A stretch of DNA of 64,000 nucleotides, from the NCBI GenBank assembly GCA_016218725.1, contig JACRDB010000085.1, positions 1 through 64,000 of the forward strand. Direction: 5' to 3'. Shown piece after piece: positions 9,601 to 17,760 of this stretch. A model generated the notes under the pieces. It searched no databases, had not been told where the DNA came from, and worked only from the letters and a program-made list of their open reading frames with translations. Made by a program: the position numbers and the translations under genes. How positions within the stretch are numbered: position 1 is the stretch's first letter; the number at the start of each line of letters is the position of its first letter. This DNA comes from Deltaproteobacteria bacterium (GTDB lineage Bacteria; Myxococcota_A; Polyangia; Polyangiales; Ga0077539).

Positions 9601-12273
9601 GTGGCGCTGGAGCGGCGCCCGGCGCTGGAGGCGGGCGAGCTCGCGGCGCTGGCGGGGATCGGAGCGCTCCGGGTCTCGTCGGGGGAGGGAGCGACCTTCC
9701 AAGGTGTCGCGTCGTCGCCCCGCTCCGGGCCTTCGGTGGCGGTCGTGGTGCGGCAGAGGCTCGTCGTGACGCTCTCCGGCGATGCGGTGCCCTTCCCGGT
9801 GGAGGGCGTCGTCGAGCTGCCCGAGGCGCTCCTCGTACCAGGGCTCGACGCCCTGGCCCCGGAGGGCACCGAGGCGCTCCATGCGCTGCTGGAGCTCGCG
9901 TTGACCGCCTTGACGGAGCGGGCGGTCACGCAGCTTGAAGAGGGCGCCGAGCCCGACGCGAAGGCGCTCTCGCTGGTGAGCGCCTGGGCCGTGAGGCCGC
10001 CCGGCGCGCGCCTCGAGGAGAGGGCCGCGCTGCGTGCGCGCTGTTGCAGGGCGGCGCTCTGGTGGACGCCCGCGGGGAAGCGCGTCGCCCTGGACGCCAC
10101 CCTGGGCGGCACCCGAAGGCCCGCGGTGGTGCGAGCGCTGGAGGGCCCCTGGCTGGAGCCGTCGGAGGACGAGCCCCCCGACACTCCGGTCATTTTCCTG
10201 ACGGACCCCAGGCTGGAGTGGGCGCTCTCGGCGCTCTCGGGCACCTTCGTGCGAGACCTCACGGAGGAGGTTCAGCGACGGCAGCGACGCCGCAGGATGG
10301 CCCTGGGCCTGGGGCAGCGGGTGCGCCTCCCGACCGAGGCGCCGTGCGCAGCCCTGAGCGGGCGCGTCGAGGCGCTGGCGCCGACGCTGGGCTTCGGGGA
10401 GCTCCACCTCGCCCCCGGGGAAGGGCCCCTCACGCTGGACGTCCACACGGACGACCGCGTGGTGCGCTTCTCCTTCCCGGCGCCGGTCGCCATGAGCTGC
10501 GCGCTGGCCAGCCCGGAGCTCGACGCCCGGCACCTCGCGGCGGAGCTCCAGGGCCGCGCGGTGCCCGAGAGGCTCCTGGACGCCGCGCGGCTGCTTCTTG
10601 AGCGCTCCCTCGACGACAACACAGCGCTCCCCACCTGGGCCCAGGCGCACCTGCGCTTCCACGCGCTTACCTACCGCGGAAGGCGCCCGGCCCTGCGCGC
10701 GGCCGAGCTCTTCGTGGACACCGCGGGCGCTCGCCACAGCATCGAAGCGTTGGAGCGCCACGCCGCGGCGTCTCCTCCGCTCCAGTTCTGCACCGAGGTG
10801 CCGGAGGAGCCCGTGGCGCTGCCCTGCATCACGGTGGTGTTCACCGTGCGGGAGGCTTCCTGGTGGTGCGCGAGGCGCAAGGGCCTGGACGCGACCCTCC
10901 GCGTGCGAGAGGCGCTGGCGGCCCTGCGTTGGGAGCGCTCGGCGCCCCTGAAGGACATCACCTTCCGGGCGTCGCTGGAGCCGAGCAGGTTCTCCTGGCG
11001 CTTCGGACCCACGGACGATGGCCTGGAGGGAGAGGTGAGGCTGCGACCGTGGGACTCCCCTTCGACCACCGTCGCGGAGTGGTACCTTGGACGCCGTCCC
11101 CTCGGCAGCGGCGCGGTGGAGACCGCGTGGCCGTCGCTGGTCGCGCTGGAGGTGCCCAGCCTCAAGGCCAACGCCTCGCGCACGGCGCCCGAGGCGGGCC
11201 CCGAGCTGGATCAGGCTCGCCTCGCGGTGGCCTCCTTGGTGGAGAGGGCCCTGCGCCAGCAGCTCCGCCCCCCCGAGGGCGATACCCCCACGGTCGCCGT
11301 CCATGACGCAAAGAGCCCCGTGGGGGCATCGCACCCGCAAGCCGCTGGGTGGCTCTGGCTGCCAACGGAAGGTCGGGAAGAGTGCGTCGAAGTATGGAAA
11401 GGTGGGGAGAGGTCGGTGTACCCTGCGCTGACGAAGAAGGACAGCGCACCGGCGCCCCTCGCGGGTCGTGTGCTCTTCCGTCGCCCCGGTCTGGACGACG
11501 CATCCCTCGCGAAACTCTACCGCTGGGCGGGGCACAAGCTCCTCGGGGCCCTCGCGGCCAGACCCGACGCCGGGGCGCATTTCCAGACCGCGAGCGGGCT
11601 CGACCACCTCGTCTGGGGCGCGCTGGAGGGAGTGCTGACGGGCGCCCAGCTCCGCAAGGTCACCAGCCGAAGGACGCTGCCGGGTTCCACGGTGACCCTC
11701 CAGGACCTGCAGCGCCTGGTCGCCAACGGGAGGCCCCTCAGGGTGAAGACCACCGGCGAGAAGGGCGACCCGCTCGGGCTCCTCGATGCTCCCGAGGCGC
11801 GATGGTTCCAGCGCCTGGAGGCCGCAGGGATGCTTCAGCGCGCGACACCCGCGGCCCCGGCGGCGCCCCCGCCGGTAGAGGAGGCGCCACCTGCCGCGCC
11901 CGCGCCGCCCACGAAGGCCAGTCTGGCGCGCCCCCCGGAGGCCCCGAGGCCGCTGGTGGAGGACCATGGCGCAGCGCTGCTGCGCCACCTTGAGGCGCGA
12001 GGCCTGGGGGTGACGGCGCTCGAGGAGATCGTACTCCTCCCCGGCGTCGGGGCACCCTCGGCGACGCTGGCGCGGTACGACGAGGACCGCAGGCGCGTGG
12101 TGCTTCGCTCGGACCACCCGACGGTGGCGGCGCTCCTCGCAGGCCCGAGGCCCAGGGCCCTGGCGCTCCTCGGGGCGGTGGTGCTGGGCGTCCTTCGTAG
12201 GGAGACCCGGGAGGTCACCCGAGATGTTGAGGCGGCGTACCTGCGGGCGGTCCTGCGCGACGCGGCGCGGTGA
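6688..12273 (+). CDS. Giant (1861 aa) protein with tandem degenerate Hsp90-like modules
   Basis: Starts at GTG 6688, overlapping the upstream stop. Residues about 10-310 follow the Hsp90 layout: an N-box-like LELVRAAIAGGATAIHVY (about 33-50) lacking the metal-binding Asn, a worn G1 box (CWDGEP), a G2-like LRLLAVAVNTALG, GMRVHLRE with ALPVPLTLNG, and an NASRSAV motif at 275-281 matching Hsp90 NxSRE. A second NASRTA motif lies at 1495-1500 after a region with similar order. The last about 100 residues (VVLRSDHPTVAALL...LGAVVLGVLRRE) resemble the end of the preceding ATPase. The rest is unrecognised alpha/beta sequence. No signal peptide or membrane helix. Sacsin is a loose architectural analogue. 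Function unknown; probably a large scaffold or chaperone working with the ATPase. Confidence 0.88.
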   Translation: MSERQVLRRGVVRVDPRAAVGKLREYQLAVPGHYVLELVRAAIAGGATAIHVYNDSDDLELCWDGEPPSAEDLGGLLEHLFDRSDQRLRLLAVAVNTALGTGPRFLDLEVTEAGVEGSVARARWLPTPPDATEESFARAPVERVPASPAMPRPGMRVHLREALSLSVLGEWLRREYAESRILQSRCVALPVPLTLNGAPLEAVGWTAALVEVPLAAPRGMKGTLALLPSGSDSALVFSELGVLLEATALTPPSFDPRATPLPLRMHLDGTELQTNASRSAVLRSEALKQVLGRLWNSGVEALIDRAVRSLDAHGEEDRREVTREALCAVLASACLTHWPEFLGSEAPSQGRAEEPPGVLPWPLLRRLLSAPLVPLASGGWLSLAECSARRGGLAATSERPPPELRPRLTQVVFTPRERPRLAELLAVLLLPDADDLVEGARQGAKRQARFLARREEAPTVPSTRGELLRVPLGSAGPCSEGQPPVLATNLEGLRGELVLRRKALLVPASLRARIYVQGRFLGTEDLQPFPLSVELALEAPGLEPDLDYLHLHRGEQFWRLVAAVRRAVLEALTVAADAVVGRLEGTDARWLWLKTDPSGLEPGELGALVRAVLSEQAQASTPEASRREARAFARAHPWLLGLPAWETTERDRLVSVQELLEVARARAGGVCFGQEPGGARSDGTPVLRVEDSARRALSAWLPEGTRWLDMTPFAPGRVVEDLRALAPEGEDLQRVPWLSVEGAGGRAVAAPSARGAPSLTLVLDGNILDALPLEGALGPVVVVLEDRRLLPREDGRGVDRASTPTDLWDTVRELQAELVRSLALVLLGEPRPPRALREPAGGRDPTIVARLLFGAWAALGAPAKGARQERLEERGALRALLARTPAMLHRAASGRLVPATLTEAVEKTSGGAKLAFVTVLPTDIDDADLWALYLPEEEPRTILRAALGCQLECLDDLLPTLQEKRLRRVSLVALERRPALEAGELAALAGIGALRVSSGEGATFQGVASSPRSGPSVAVVVRQRLVVTLSGDAVPFPVEGVVELPEALLVPGLDALAPEGTEALHALLELALTALTERAVTQLEEGAEPDAKALSLVSAWAVRPPGARLEERAALRARCCRAALWWTPAGKRVALDATLGGTRRPAVVRALEGPWLEPSEDEPPDTPVIFLTDPRLEWALSALSGTFVRDLTEEVQRRQRRRRMALGLGQRVRLPTEAPCAALSGRVEALAPTLGFGELHLAPGEGPLTLDVHTDDRVVRFSFPAPVAMSCALASPELDARHLAAELQGRAVPERLLDAARLLLERSLDDNTALPTWAQAHLRFHALTYRGRRPALRAAELFVDTAGARHSIEALERHAAASPPLQFCTEVPEEPVALPCITVVFTVREASWWCARRKGLDATLRVREALAALRWERSAPLKDITFRASLEPSRFSWRFGPTDDGLEGEVRLRPWDSPSTTVAEWYLGRRPLGSGAVETAWPSLVALEVPSLKANASRTAPEAGPELDQARLAVASLVERALRQQLRPPEGDTPTVAVHDAKSPVGASHPQAAGWLWLPTEGREECVEVWKGGERSVYPALTKKDSAPAPLAGRVLFRRPGLDDASLAKLYRWAGHKLLGALAARPDAGAHFQTASGLDHLVWGALEGVLTGAQLRKVTSRRTLPGSTVTLQDLQRLVANGRPLRVKTTGEKGDPLGLLDAPEARWFQRLEAAGMLQRATPAAPAAPPPVEEAPPAAPAPPTKASLARPPEAPRPLVEDHGAALLRHLEARGLGVTALEEIVLLPGVGAPSATLARYDEDRRRVVLRSDHPTVAALLAGPRPRALALLGAVVLGVLRRETREVTRDVEAAYLRAVLRDAAR

Positions 12274-12279
12274 GGTCGC

Positions 12280-14952
12280 TCAGCGCAGCCAGATGGCGAC
12301 GCTGCCGGTGTTGCTGGTGCTCGTGGCGTCCCACCAGCCGAGGTGCCAGTAGGTGTGGGCGGCGCCGTCCGGGGCGCGGGGCCAGGGGTAGCTCCGGAGG
12401 TTGCCCACGCCGGTGTAGTCCGAGACGTAGTTGGGCCCGAGGCTGCCGTTGACGCAGGTGGCCGTGTCCATCACGCCGTAGGAGGTAGGGTAGGTGTCCG
12501 TCCAGGAGACCGAGAGGGTGTTCTGGTAGACGTACCGCATGGCGCCGGTGGCCGAGGGGCCCCGGAGCGTGGTGAGCACCACGGGGACGCAGGGGCCTCG
12601 CTCCGGGAGGGCCACGGCGGGGTTGGAGTTGAGGAAATTCACCGTGGACGGCGACGGGATGGTGAATTTATTGGCCACGTCGTAGCCCCCGATGGGGCCC
12701 GTGAAGAAGTCCGTGTTGGACCGGGAGAGCAGCATCTCCCGGGACTGCCGGGCGAGGGGCACCGCCGGGAGTGAAGCCACGCCGCGGCGCCCGAGGCCAT
12801 CGTAGGTGCCGCCGCCGGTGGCCAGGCTGTAGAGGTTGCGCACGCCCGTGTCGGTGTTGAGGGCGCCGACGCTCCCGCGGGAGGCGTAGGCCACGAGGGT
12901 CCAGCCCCCGCCGTCGGTGGCCATGTCACAGTAGGCCTCCAGGGCAGAGGAGCCCCCGGGGCCGTCGGGGTCAATGGAGAACACTCCGCTCGGCGCCGTG
13001 GGCATGAGCTCGTGGATGGTGCGGCAGCTCGCCAGGGACCCGCAGCGCCCGCCCGCGCAGACGCCCGTGGGGCAGCTCATCCCGCAGGCGCCGCAGTGGG
13101 CGGCGTCGGTGCGGGTGTCCACCTCGCAGCCGTTGGTGGGGTTGCGGTCGCAGTCCGCGGAGCCGGCCTCGCAGCGCAGGCCGCACACGCTGGCCGCGCA
13201 GGTGGCCTCGGCGCGGGCGCCGCCGGGGCACCTGCGCGCGCAGAGCCCGCAGTGGGTGGCCGTGGCGCGCAGGTCCGTCTCGCAGCCGTCCGCGGGGTCG
13301 TCGTTGCAGTCCCCGAAGCCCGCGTCGCAGCTGAGCCCGCAGCGCCCGAGGGCGCAGGACGCCGAGGCGTTGGGCCCACCCCGGCACGCGGTTCCGCAGG
13401 CCCCGCAGTGGCGCGCGTCGGTGCCGAGGAAGGCTTCGCAGCCGTTGGCGGGGTTGGTGTCGCAGTCCCCGAAGCCCGGCTCGCACACGAACCCGCAGCG
13501 CCCGACGGCGCAGGCGCGGGAGGCGTTCGCCGGGGTGGGGCACACGGCGCCGCAGGCGCCGCAGTCCGTGGCGCTGGTCTGCAGGTCCGCGCAGCCCGCG
13601 CCGCAGCGGGTCTGCCCCGTCGCGCAGCCCGAGGAACATGCGCGGACCCCACCCATGGAGGCGCACAGGGGTGTGGAACCTCCACACAGGACCCCACAGC
13701 TACCGCAGCTCGCGGTGCCGTCGAGGGAGGCCTCGCAGCCGTTGGTGGCGTTGCCGTCGCAGTCGGCGAAGCCCTCGGTGCAGGTGACGCGGCAGACGCC
13801 CGCGGCGCAGGTCGGGCGGGCGTTGGTGCCGCCGGCGCAGACCGTGGAGCAGGTGCCGCAGCGGGACGGGTCGCTGGAGAGCGTGGCCTCGCAGCCATTG
13901 GCGGCGTTGCCGTCGCAGTCGCCGAAGCCCATGGCGCAGAGGAAGCCGCAGCGCCCCGAGGCGCAGGTGGCGCTGGCGTTGGCCCCCGCGGAGCAGGCGT
14001 TCCCGCAGGCGCCGCAGTGGGCCAGGGCGGTGCGGCCATCGACCTCGCACCCGTCCGCGGGATCAGCATTGCAGTCGAGGAAGCCCGGGGCGCAGCGCAG
14101 GGCGCAGCGGCCGTCGGCGCAGGTGGGCGAGGCGTTGGTGCCGGTGGGACACGCGCGGCCGCAGGTGCCGCAGTGGGCGGGGTCCGAGGCCAGGCTCGCC
14201 TCGCAGCCGTTGGAGGCCATGCCGTCGCAGTCCCCGAAGCCCGACGCGCACGCGGCGACGGTGCATGCGCCCGCGGCGCAGCCCGGGACGCCCATGGCCG
14301 CCGTGCAGGCTCGGCCGCAGGCGCCGCAGTGGGTCACGTCCGTCTGCGTGCGGCGGCAGGAGCCCGCGCAGCACGCCTCGCCCGCGGGGCACCCGTGCAG
14401 CTCCGTGCAGCCCGGGGCGCAGAGGGAGCCGGGGCCGCAGCGCATCCCCAGGGGGCACTGGTCATCGCGCACGCAGCCCACACACACGTGGCGCTCGACG
14501 TCGCAGCGGAAGACCCCGGCGTCCGAGGCGCAGTCGGCGTCCACGGCGCACCCGGGCTCGCAGCGGTTGGCGGGGGTGCAGTACTGCCCCGCGGTGCAGC
14601 TCCCGCGGTTGGCGCTGGTGCAGGCGACGCACATCCCGCGCGGGGTGTCACACACCCGGAAGCCGAACTCGTTGGCCGAGCAGTCGGTGTTGTCCCGGCA
14701 GCCTCCCCGCGCGTCCGAGGGCGCGTCCCCCGCGGCGCCGGTGTCCGCGGGCGGGGCGTCCACGGGGGAGCTGTCCTGCGGGCGGGTGTCCGGGGGGGCC
14801 GTGTCCGGGGGAGGGGAGGAGTCCGAGGTGTCGGCGCCCAGGTCCGAGGCGAGGTCCTCGGTGCTGGCGTCCGGGGTGGTGGTGGTTCCGCCGGACCCGC
14901 AGGCGATGCCGAGGGCGGCCACAAGGAGCGCAAGCGCAAGGCGAGGGTGCAT
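12280..14952 (-). CDS. Cys-repeat lipoprotein with fibrinogen-like C-terminal domain
   Basis: An 890-residue lipoprotein. The lipobox LGIAC has its Cys at 18, followed by an Asp/Pro/Ser linker to about residue 80. Two or three short Cys-rich EGF-like blocks come next, then seven repeats of about 50 residues of the form GFxDCDxNxxNGCExxL...HCGxCGxxC (about 205-640). The C-terminal 240 residues start with SCRTIHELMPTAPSGVFSIDPDG and contain YCDMATDGGGWTLVA, the diagnostic opening of a fibrinogen-related domain, which usually binds glycans or acetylated ligands. A surface adhesin or recognition protein is likely. The upstream TACCCT box is at 14975-14980. It is convergent with the giant Hsp90-like gene with six bases between them. 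Confidence 0.88.
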   Translation of the reverse strand: MHPRLALALLVAALGIACGSGGTTTTPDASTEDLASDLGADTSDSSPPPDTAPPDTRPQDSSPVDAPPADTGAAGDAPSDARGGCRDNTDCSANEFGFRVCDTPRGMCVACTSANRGSCTAGQYCTPANRCEPGCAVDADCASDAGVFRCDVERHVCVGCVRDDQCPLGMRCGPGSLCAPGCTELHGCPAGEACCAGSCRRTQTDVTHCGACGRACTAAMGVPGCAAGACTVAACASGFGDCDGMASNGCEASLASDPAHCGTCGRACPTGTNASPTCADGRCALRCAPGFLDCNADPADGCEVDGRTALAHCGACGNACSAGANASATCASGRCGFLCAMGFGDCDGNAANGCEATLSSDPSRCGTCSTVCAGGTNARPTCAAGVCRVTCTEGFADCDGNATNGCEASLDGTASCGSCGVLCGGSTPLCASMGGVRACSSGCATGQTRCGAGCADLQTSATDCGACGAVCPTPANASRACAVGRCGFVCEPGFGDCDTNPANGCEAFLGTDARHCGACGTACRGGPNASASCALGRCGLSCDAGFGDCNDDPADGCETDLRATATHCGLCARRCPGGARAEATCAASVCGLRCEAGSADCDRNPTNGCEVDTRTDAAHCGACGMSCPTGVCAGGRCGSLASCRTIHELMPTAPSGVFSIDPDGPGGSSALEAYCDMATDGGGWTLVAYASRGSVGALNTDTGVRNLYSLATGGGTYDGLGRRGVASLPAVPLARQSREMLLSRSNTDFFTGPIGGYDVANKFTIPSPSTVNFLNSNPAVALPERGPCVPVVLTTLRGPSATGAMRYVYQNTLSVSWTDTYPTSYGVMDTATCVNGSLGPNYVSDYTGVGNLRSYPWPRAPDGAAHTYWHLGWWDATSTSNTGSVAIWLR

Positions 14953-15010
14953 GGGAAGAGTGCCTCCACCGCCGAGGGTACCGCAGTCCCGCGGCCACAG
15001 GGCGGACGGA

Positions 15011-15042
15011 TTGACAGCCCCGGGCGGCGCGTGGCACACCAT
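15011..15042 (+). promoter_or_regulatory. Candidate promoter of tRNA-Arg
   Basis: A perfect TTGACA (-35) at 15011-15016 is followed at 18-20 bases by CACACCAT-like sequence, a weak -10. The tRNA starts 30 bases later, consistent with a short 5' leader removed by RNase P. The -35 match is clear; the -10 is uncertain. Confidence 0.35.
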
Positions 15043-15071
15043 GGCCCGCAGCCGCCGGCATCGGCGGCCCT

Positions 15072-15147
15072 ACCCCCGTAGCTCAGAGGATAGAGCAGCG
15101 GTTTCCTAAACCGTTGGTCGGCAGTTCAACTCTGCCCGGGGGTGCCA
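15072..15147 (+). tRNA. tRNA-Arg (anticodon CCT)
   Basis: A full 76-base cloverleaf can be folded by eye. The acceptor stem ACCCCCG/CGGGGGT is seven pairs, the D arm is GCTC/GAGC, the anticodon stem GCGGT/ACCGT encloses loop TTCCTAA (anticodon CCT at 15105-15107, reading AGG), and the T arm is GGCAG-TTCAACT-CTGCC. Discriminator G and CCA are encoded at 15144-15147. AGG is rare in this GC-rich codon usage. The next coding sequence begins 23 bases downstream, so co-transcription is possible. No duplicated 3' tRNA end, the usual sign of an integrated element, was noticed. Confidence 0.96.
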
Positions 15148-15170
15148 GGACCCAACCCGAGCGACGCGCC

Positions 15171-16352
15171 GTGCCAACGCTGGACACGCTCTCCTGGTAC
15201 TCCCTCTCGATCCCGCTCTACGGCGCCTTCCTGGCGCTGGAGTGGGCCCTCGGGCGGCGAGAATCGCGCGCCGTGTTCAGCTTCAATGAGACCATCTCGA
15301 ACCTCACCGCGGGCCTCGGCACGATGCTCCTCGGGATCTTCGCGGGCCCCTGGGTGCTGCGCGCCTGGGACTGGACCCACGCGCACCTCGCGCCCCTGCG
15401 GTGGCCCTCCCAGGGCCTGTGGCGCTACCCCGCGGCGCTCGTCCTGGCGGACTTCTGCTACTACGCCTACCACCGCGCGGGGCACCGCCTCGCGGTCTTC
15501 TGGGCCATCCACGGGATCCACCACCAGCACGAGCACCTCAACTCCACCGTCGGCTTCCGCCTGGAGTGGTTCGCGGACCCCTACGCGGCGCTCTTCTTCG
15601 GGCTCATGCCCCTGGCGGGCGTGGACTCCTCCACGGGCTTCACCGCCATCGCGGCGCTTTCGGTCTACGCGCTGCTCGCGCACTGCCCGGTTTTCCGCTG
15701 GCCCTCCCTCGGGCTCCTCGTCACCCCGGCGGTCCACGGCGCCCACCACTCCCGCGACGCGCGCTACGCCGGGAAGAACTTCTCGGCCATGCTCGCCGTC
15801 TGGGACCGCCTCCTCGGCACCTGGAGCGAGCCCCCCGCGGGCGAAGAGCTCCGACGGGACGTCCCGTCGGTCGCGCGCACCCACGACGGCGTGAGCGCCC
15901 AGTGGGGCCTCGTGGTCGAGCTCGCCCAGCGCCTCCGCGCGTCGGGCTCCGTCGCCTCCGCGCTCCGGACGCTCACCTCGGAGCCCGTCCTCCGGAGCGC
16001 GCCGGAGCCCCGCGACGACCACTCCGTGCCCCGCGCGGTGAGGGCCCACGTCCTTCCACAGTTCCTCGGCCTCGCCGTCGTCGCCGCGTGGCTCCTTTGG
16101 TTCCGCGGTGAACGCGCCGTGCTGGTCACGCTCAGCGCGATGGCCGCGGTGCTCCTGGGCCTGCACTCCCTCGGGGCCCTCCTCGACGGCCGCCCCGGCG
16201 CCGAGGCCCGGGAGCGCCTGCGGCTCCTGGCGACCGCGCTGGTCGGCGCGGCGCTCCTGGGAAGCGCCCCCTTCGCGGGCCTCGCGCTGCTGGCTGCGGC
16301 CGTCCTCGGCCTCGCCGCGAGCCCGCTGCGCACCCCGAGGACGGCGCCGTGA
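15171..16352 (+). CDS. Sterol desaturase / fatty acid hydroxylase family protein (first copy)
   Basis: A 393-residue integral membrane di-iron enzyme of the fatty-acid-hydroxylase superfamily, which hydroxylates or desaturates sterols, carotenoids or lipids. The His clusters are visible: HRAGH, then HGIHHQHEH, then HGAHHSRD. Several hydrophobic helices flank them and a C-terminal hydrophobic region of about four helices follows the catalytic core. GTG at 15171 is chosen because it begins the membrane domain; the frame upstream runs through the tRNA. It overlaps the second family member by GTGA, so the two are probably made together. The substrate cannot be read from the sequence; the P450 at 26108-27496 would fit sterol or lipid tailoring. 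Confidence 0.9.
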   Translation: MPTLDTLSWYSLSIPLYGAFLALEWALGRRESRAVFSFNETISNLTAGLGTMLLGIFAGPWVLRAWDWTHAHLAPLRWPSQGLWRYPAALVLADFCYYAYHRAGHRLAVFWAIHGIHHQHEHLNSTVGFRLEWFADPYAALFFGLMPLAGVDSSTGFTAIAALSVYALLAHCPVFRWPSLGLLVTPAVHGAHHSRDARYAGKNFSAMLAVWDRLLGTWSEPPAGEELRRDVPSVARTHDGVSAQWGLVVELAQRLRASGSVASALRTLTSEPVLRSAPEPRDDHSVPRAVRAHVLPQFLGLAVVAAWLLWFRGERAVLVTLSAMAAVLLGLHSLGALLDGRPGAEARERLRLLATALVGAALLGSAPFAGLALLAAAVLGLAASPLRTPRTAP

Positions 16353-17206
16353 AGCCCCGGGACGCGCTGGCCGTGCTCCTATGGCCCGTGGCCGTCGCGG
16401 CGGGCCTCGCCTTCGTCGCGCTGGCCCAGGCCCGCGGGGCGCCCGCGCCGGCGGCCCTCACGGCGCTGCAAGTCCTTGTGGTGGCGCTCTCCGTGGCGCT
16501 GGAGCGCGCGTCCCCCGAGCACGCCTCGTGGCGCGTCCCCCGCGGGGACACCCGCGCCGACGCGCTCCACGCGCTGGTCTCCGGCGTGGCGCTGTCAGGG
16601 CTCCTGCGCTTCGTGGTGTTGACCTCGGTGCCCTCCCTGGGCCTGTGGCCCTCGCGGTGGCCGGTGCCCGCGCAGGTGGTCCTGGCGCTCCTCCTCGCGG
16701 ACCTCGGCAGCTACGCGACGCACGTCGCCTGCCACCGGGTGCCGTGGCTCTGGCCCATCCACGCGGTGCACCACGCCTCCCGGAGGCTCTACTGGCTCAA
16801 CAGCGCGCGGATGCACCCGCTGGACTCCGCCGTCACGGTGCTCCTCTCCCTCTTCCCGCTGGCCCTCCTCGGGGTGCCTCCGCCGGTGCTCATACTCTTC
16901 GACGCCGTGGTGATCGTCCACGTCATGCTCCAGCATGCCAACGTACGCATGCGCCTCGGGGCCCTCAACCACGTCATCGCCGGGCCGGAGTTCCACCGCT
17001 GGCACCATAGCCCCCAGCGCGCCGAGGGGGAGCGAAACTACGCGACCTTCTTCTCGCTCTGGGACCGCCTCTTCGGCACCTTCCACCTGCCGCGGGGAGC
17101 CATCGCCCCCGAGGAGGTGGGCCTCTACGATGGCCAGACCATGGACCCCTCCTGGAGCGCCCAGGTGCGGTATCCCTGGCGCCAGTGGCGCGAGAAACAC
17201 CAATGA
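16349..17206 (+). CDS. Sterol desaturase / fatty acid hydroxylase family protein (second copy)
   Basis: A 285-residue, shorter member of the same di-iron superfamily. The start is GTG 16349, overlapping the stop of the first copy by four bases. Metal-ligand clusters are THVACHR, HAVHHAS, an internal HVMLQHANV and EFHRWHHS near residue 215, all expected for an active enzyme. About four transmembrane helices are evident (for example at residues 8-27, 35-50 and 100-120). The two copies are divergent in sequence, so they probably act on different positions or substrates rather than being a recent duplication. Confidence 0.9.
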   Translation: MKPRDALAVLLWPVAVAAGLAFVALAQARGAPAPAALTALQVLVVALSVALERASPEHASWRVPRGDTRADALHALVSGVALSGLLRFVVLTSVPSLGLWPSRWPVPAQVVLALLLADLGSYATHVACHRVPWLWPIHAVHHASRRLYWLNSARMHPLDSAVTVLLSLFPLALLGVPPPVLILFDAVVIVHVMLQHANVRMRLGALNHVIAGPEFHRWHHSPQRAEGERNYATFFSLWDRLFGTFHLPRGAIAPEEVGLYDGQTMDPSWSAQVRYPWRQWREKHQ

Positions 17207-17236
17207 TCTAGCATGGTTATACATACCCACCGCGGC

Positions 17237-17265
17237 TTGGTGGGCGGCGCCGCCTGGCGTATGCT
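17237..17265 (+). promoter_or_regulatory. Candidate promoter, leaderless, for thioredoxin-like gene
   Basis: TTGGTG (17237-17242), a 17-base spacer, and TATGCT (17260-17265). The ATG follows six bases after the -10 box, so transcription would begin at or beside the start codon and give a leaderless mRNA. Base matches are seen directly; activity is inferred. Confidence 0.4.
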
Positions 17266-17271
17266 CCTGCC

Positions 17272-17760
17272 ATGCGCGCGGCGAGGTGCTGGGTGGTGGT
17301 GTCGGTGCTGTTGCTCACTTCGAGCGCGGCTGCCCAAAGGCCTCGGAGGGATGTGCCCGCGGCGCGGGGCGAGACGCCCAGGCCCTACGTTGACGGCCAG
17401 GACGCCGAGCCCGTCCTGCGCGAGGCCCTGGCCGAGAGCGCCCGCGACGGGCGCACGGTGCTGGTGATGCTCGGGGCCAACTGGTGCGTCTGGTGCCGGC
17501 GCCTGGACTACGCGCTCCGCAATGACCCCGTGCTGGCCCCGGTGGTCGCCCGAGGCTTCCGCCTCGTCCACGTGGACGAGGGCGCCAACCAGGCGCTCAA
17601 CCAGCGCTGGGGCAACCCTCGGAGGCTCGGACTGCCCGTGCTGCTGGTCCTGGGCGCCGATGGCGCGCCGGTGACGGTGCAGGAGACCGGCGCGCTGGAG
17701 CTCGGCCCGGGCCACAGCCGCACCCGCGTCCTGGCCTTCCTGCGCAGGGCGCGGCCTTGA
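17272..17760 (+). CDS. Periplasmic thioredoxin-like protein
   Basis: A 162-residue protein with a signal peptide (MRAARCWVVVSVLLLTSSAAA) and a thioredoxin fold carrying the redox motif WCVWC at about residues 69-73, preceded by TVLVMLGANW as in DsbD-gamma/thioredoxin_7 proteins. The cis-Pro loop is probably GLPVLLVL. It would reduce or form disulfides in the periplasm, in keeping with the many Cys-rich exported proteins in the window. Its last bases (TTGA) overlap the TTG start of the next gene. Confidence 0.85.
   Translation: MRAARCWVVVSVLLLTSSAAAQRPRRDVPAARGETPRPYVDGQDAEPVLREALAESARDGRTVLVMLGANWCVWCRRLDYALRNDPVLAPVVARGFRLVHVDEGANQALNQRWGNPRRLGLPVLLVLGADGAPVTVQETGALELGPGHSRTRVLAFLRRARP

Noticed and set aside
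8338..12117. 1259-residue reverse-strand reading frame opposite the giant Hsp90-like gene
   Set aside because: Antisense shadow: composition is Arg/Gly/Pro-rich with no domains, whereas the plus frame has Hsp90-like motifs and a coupled start.
15072..15171. tRNA-Arg as a possible integration site of a mobile island
   Set aside because: No integrase gene or second copy of the tRNA 3' end was found in the window.
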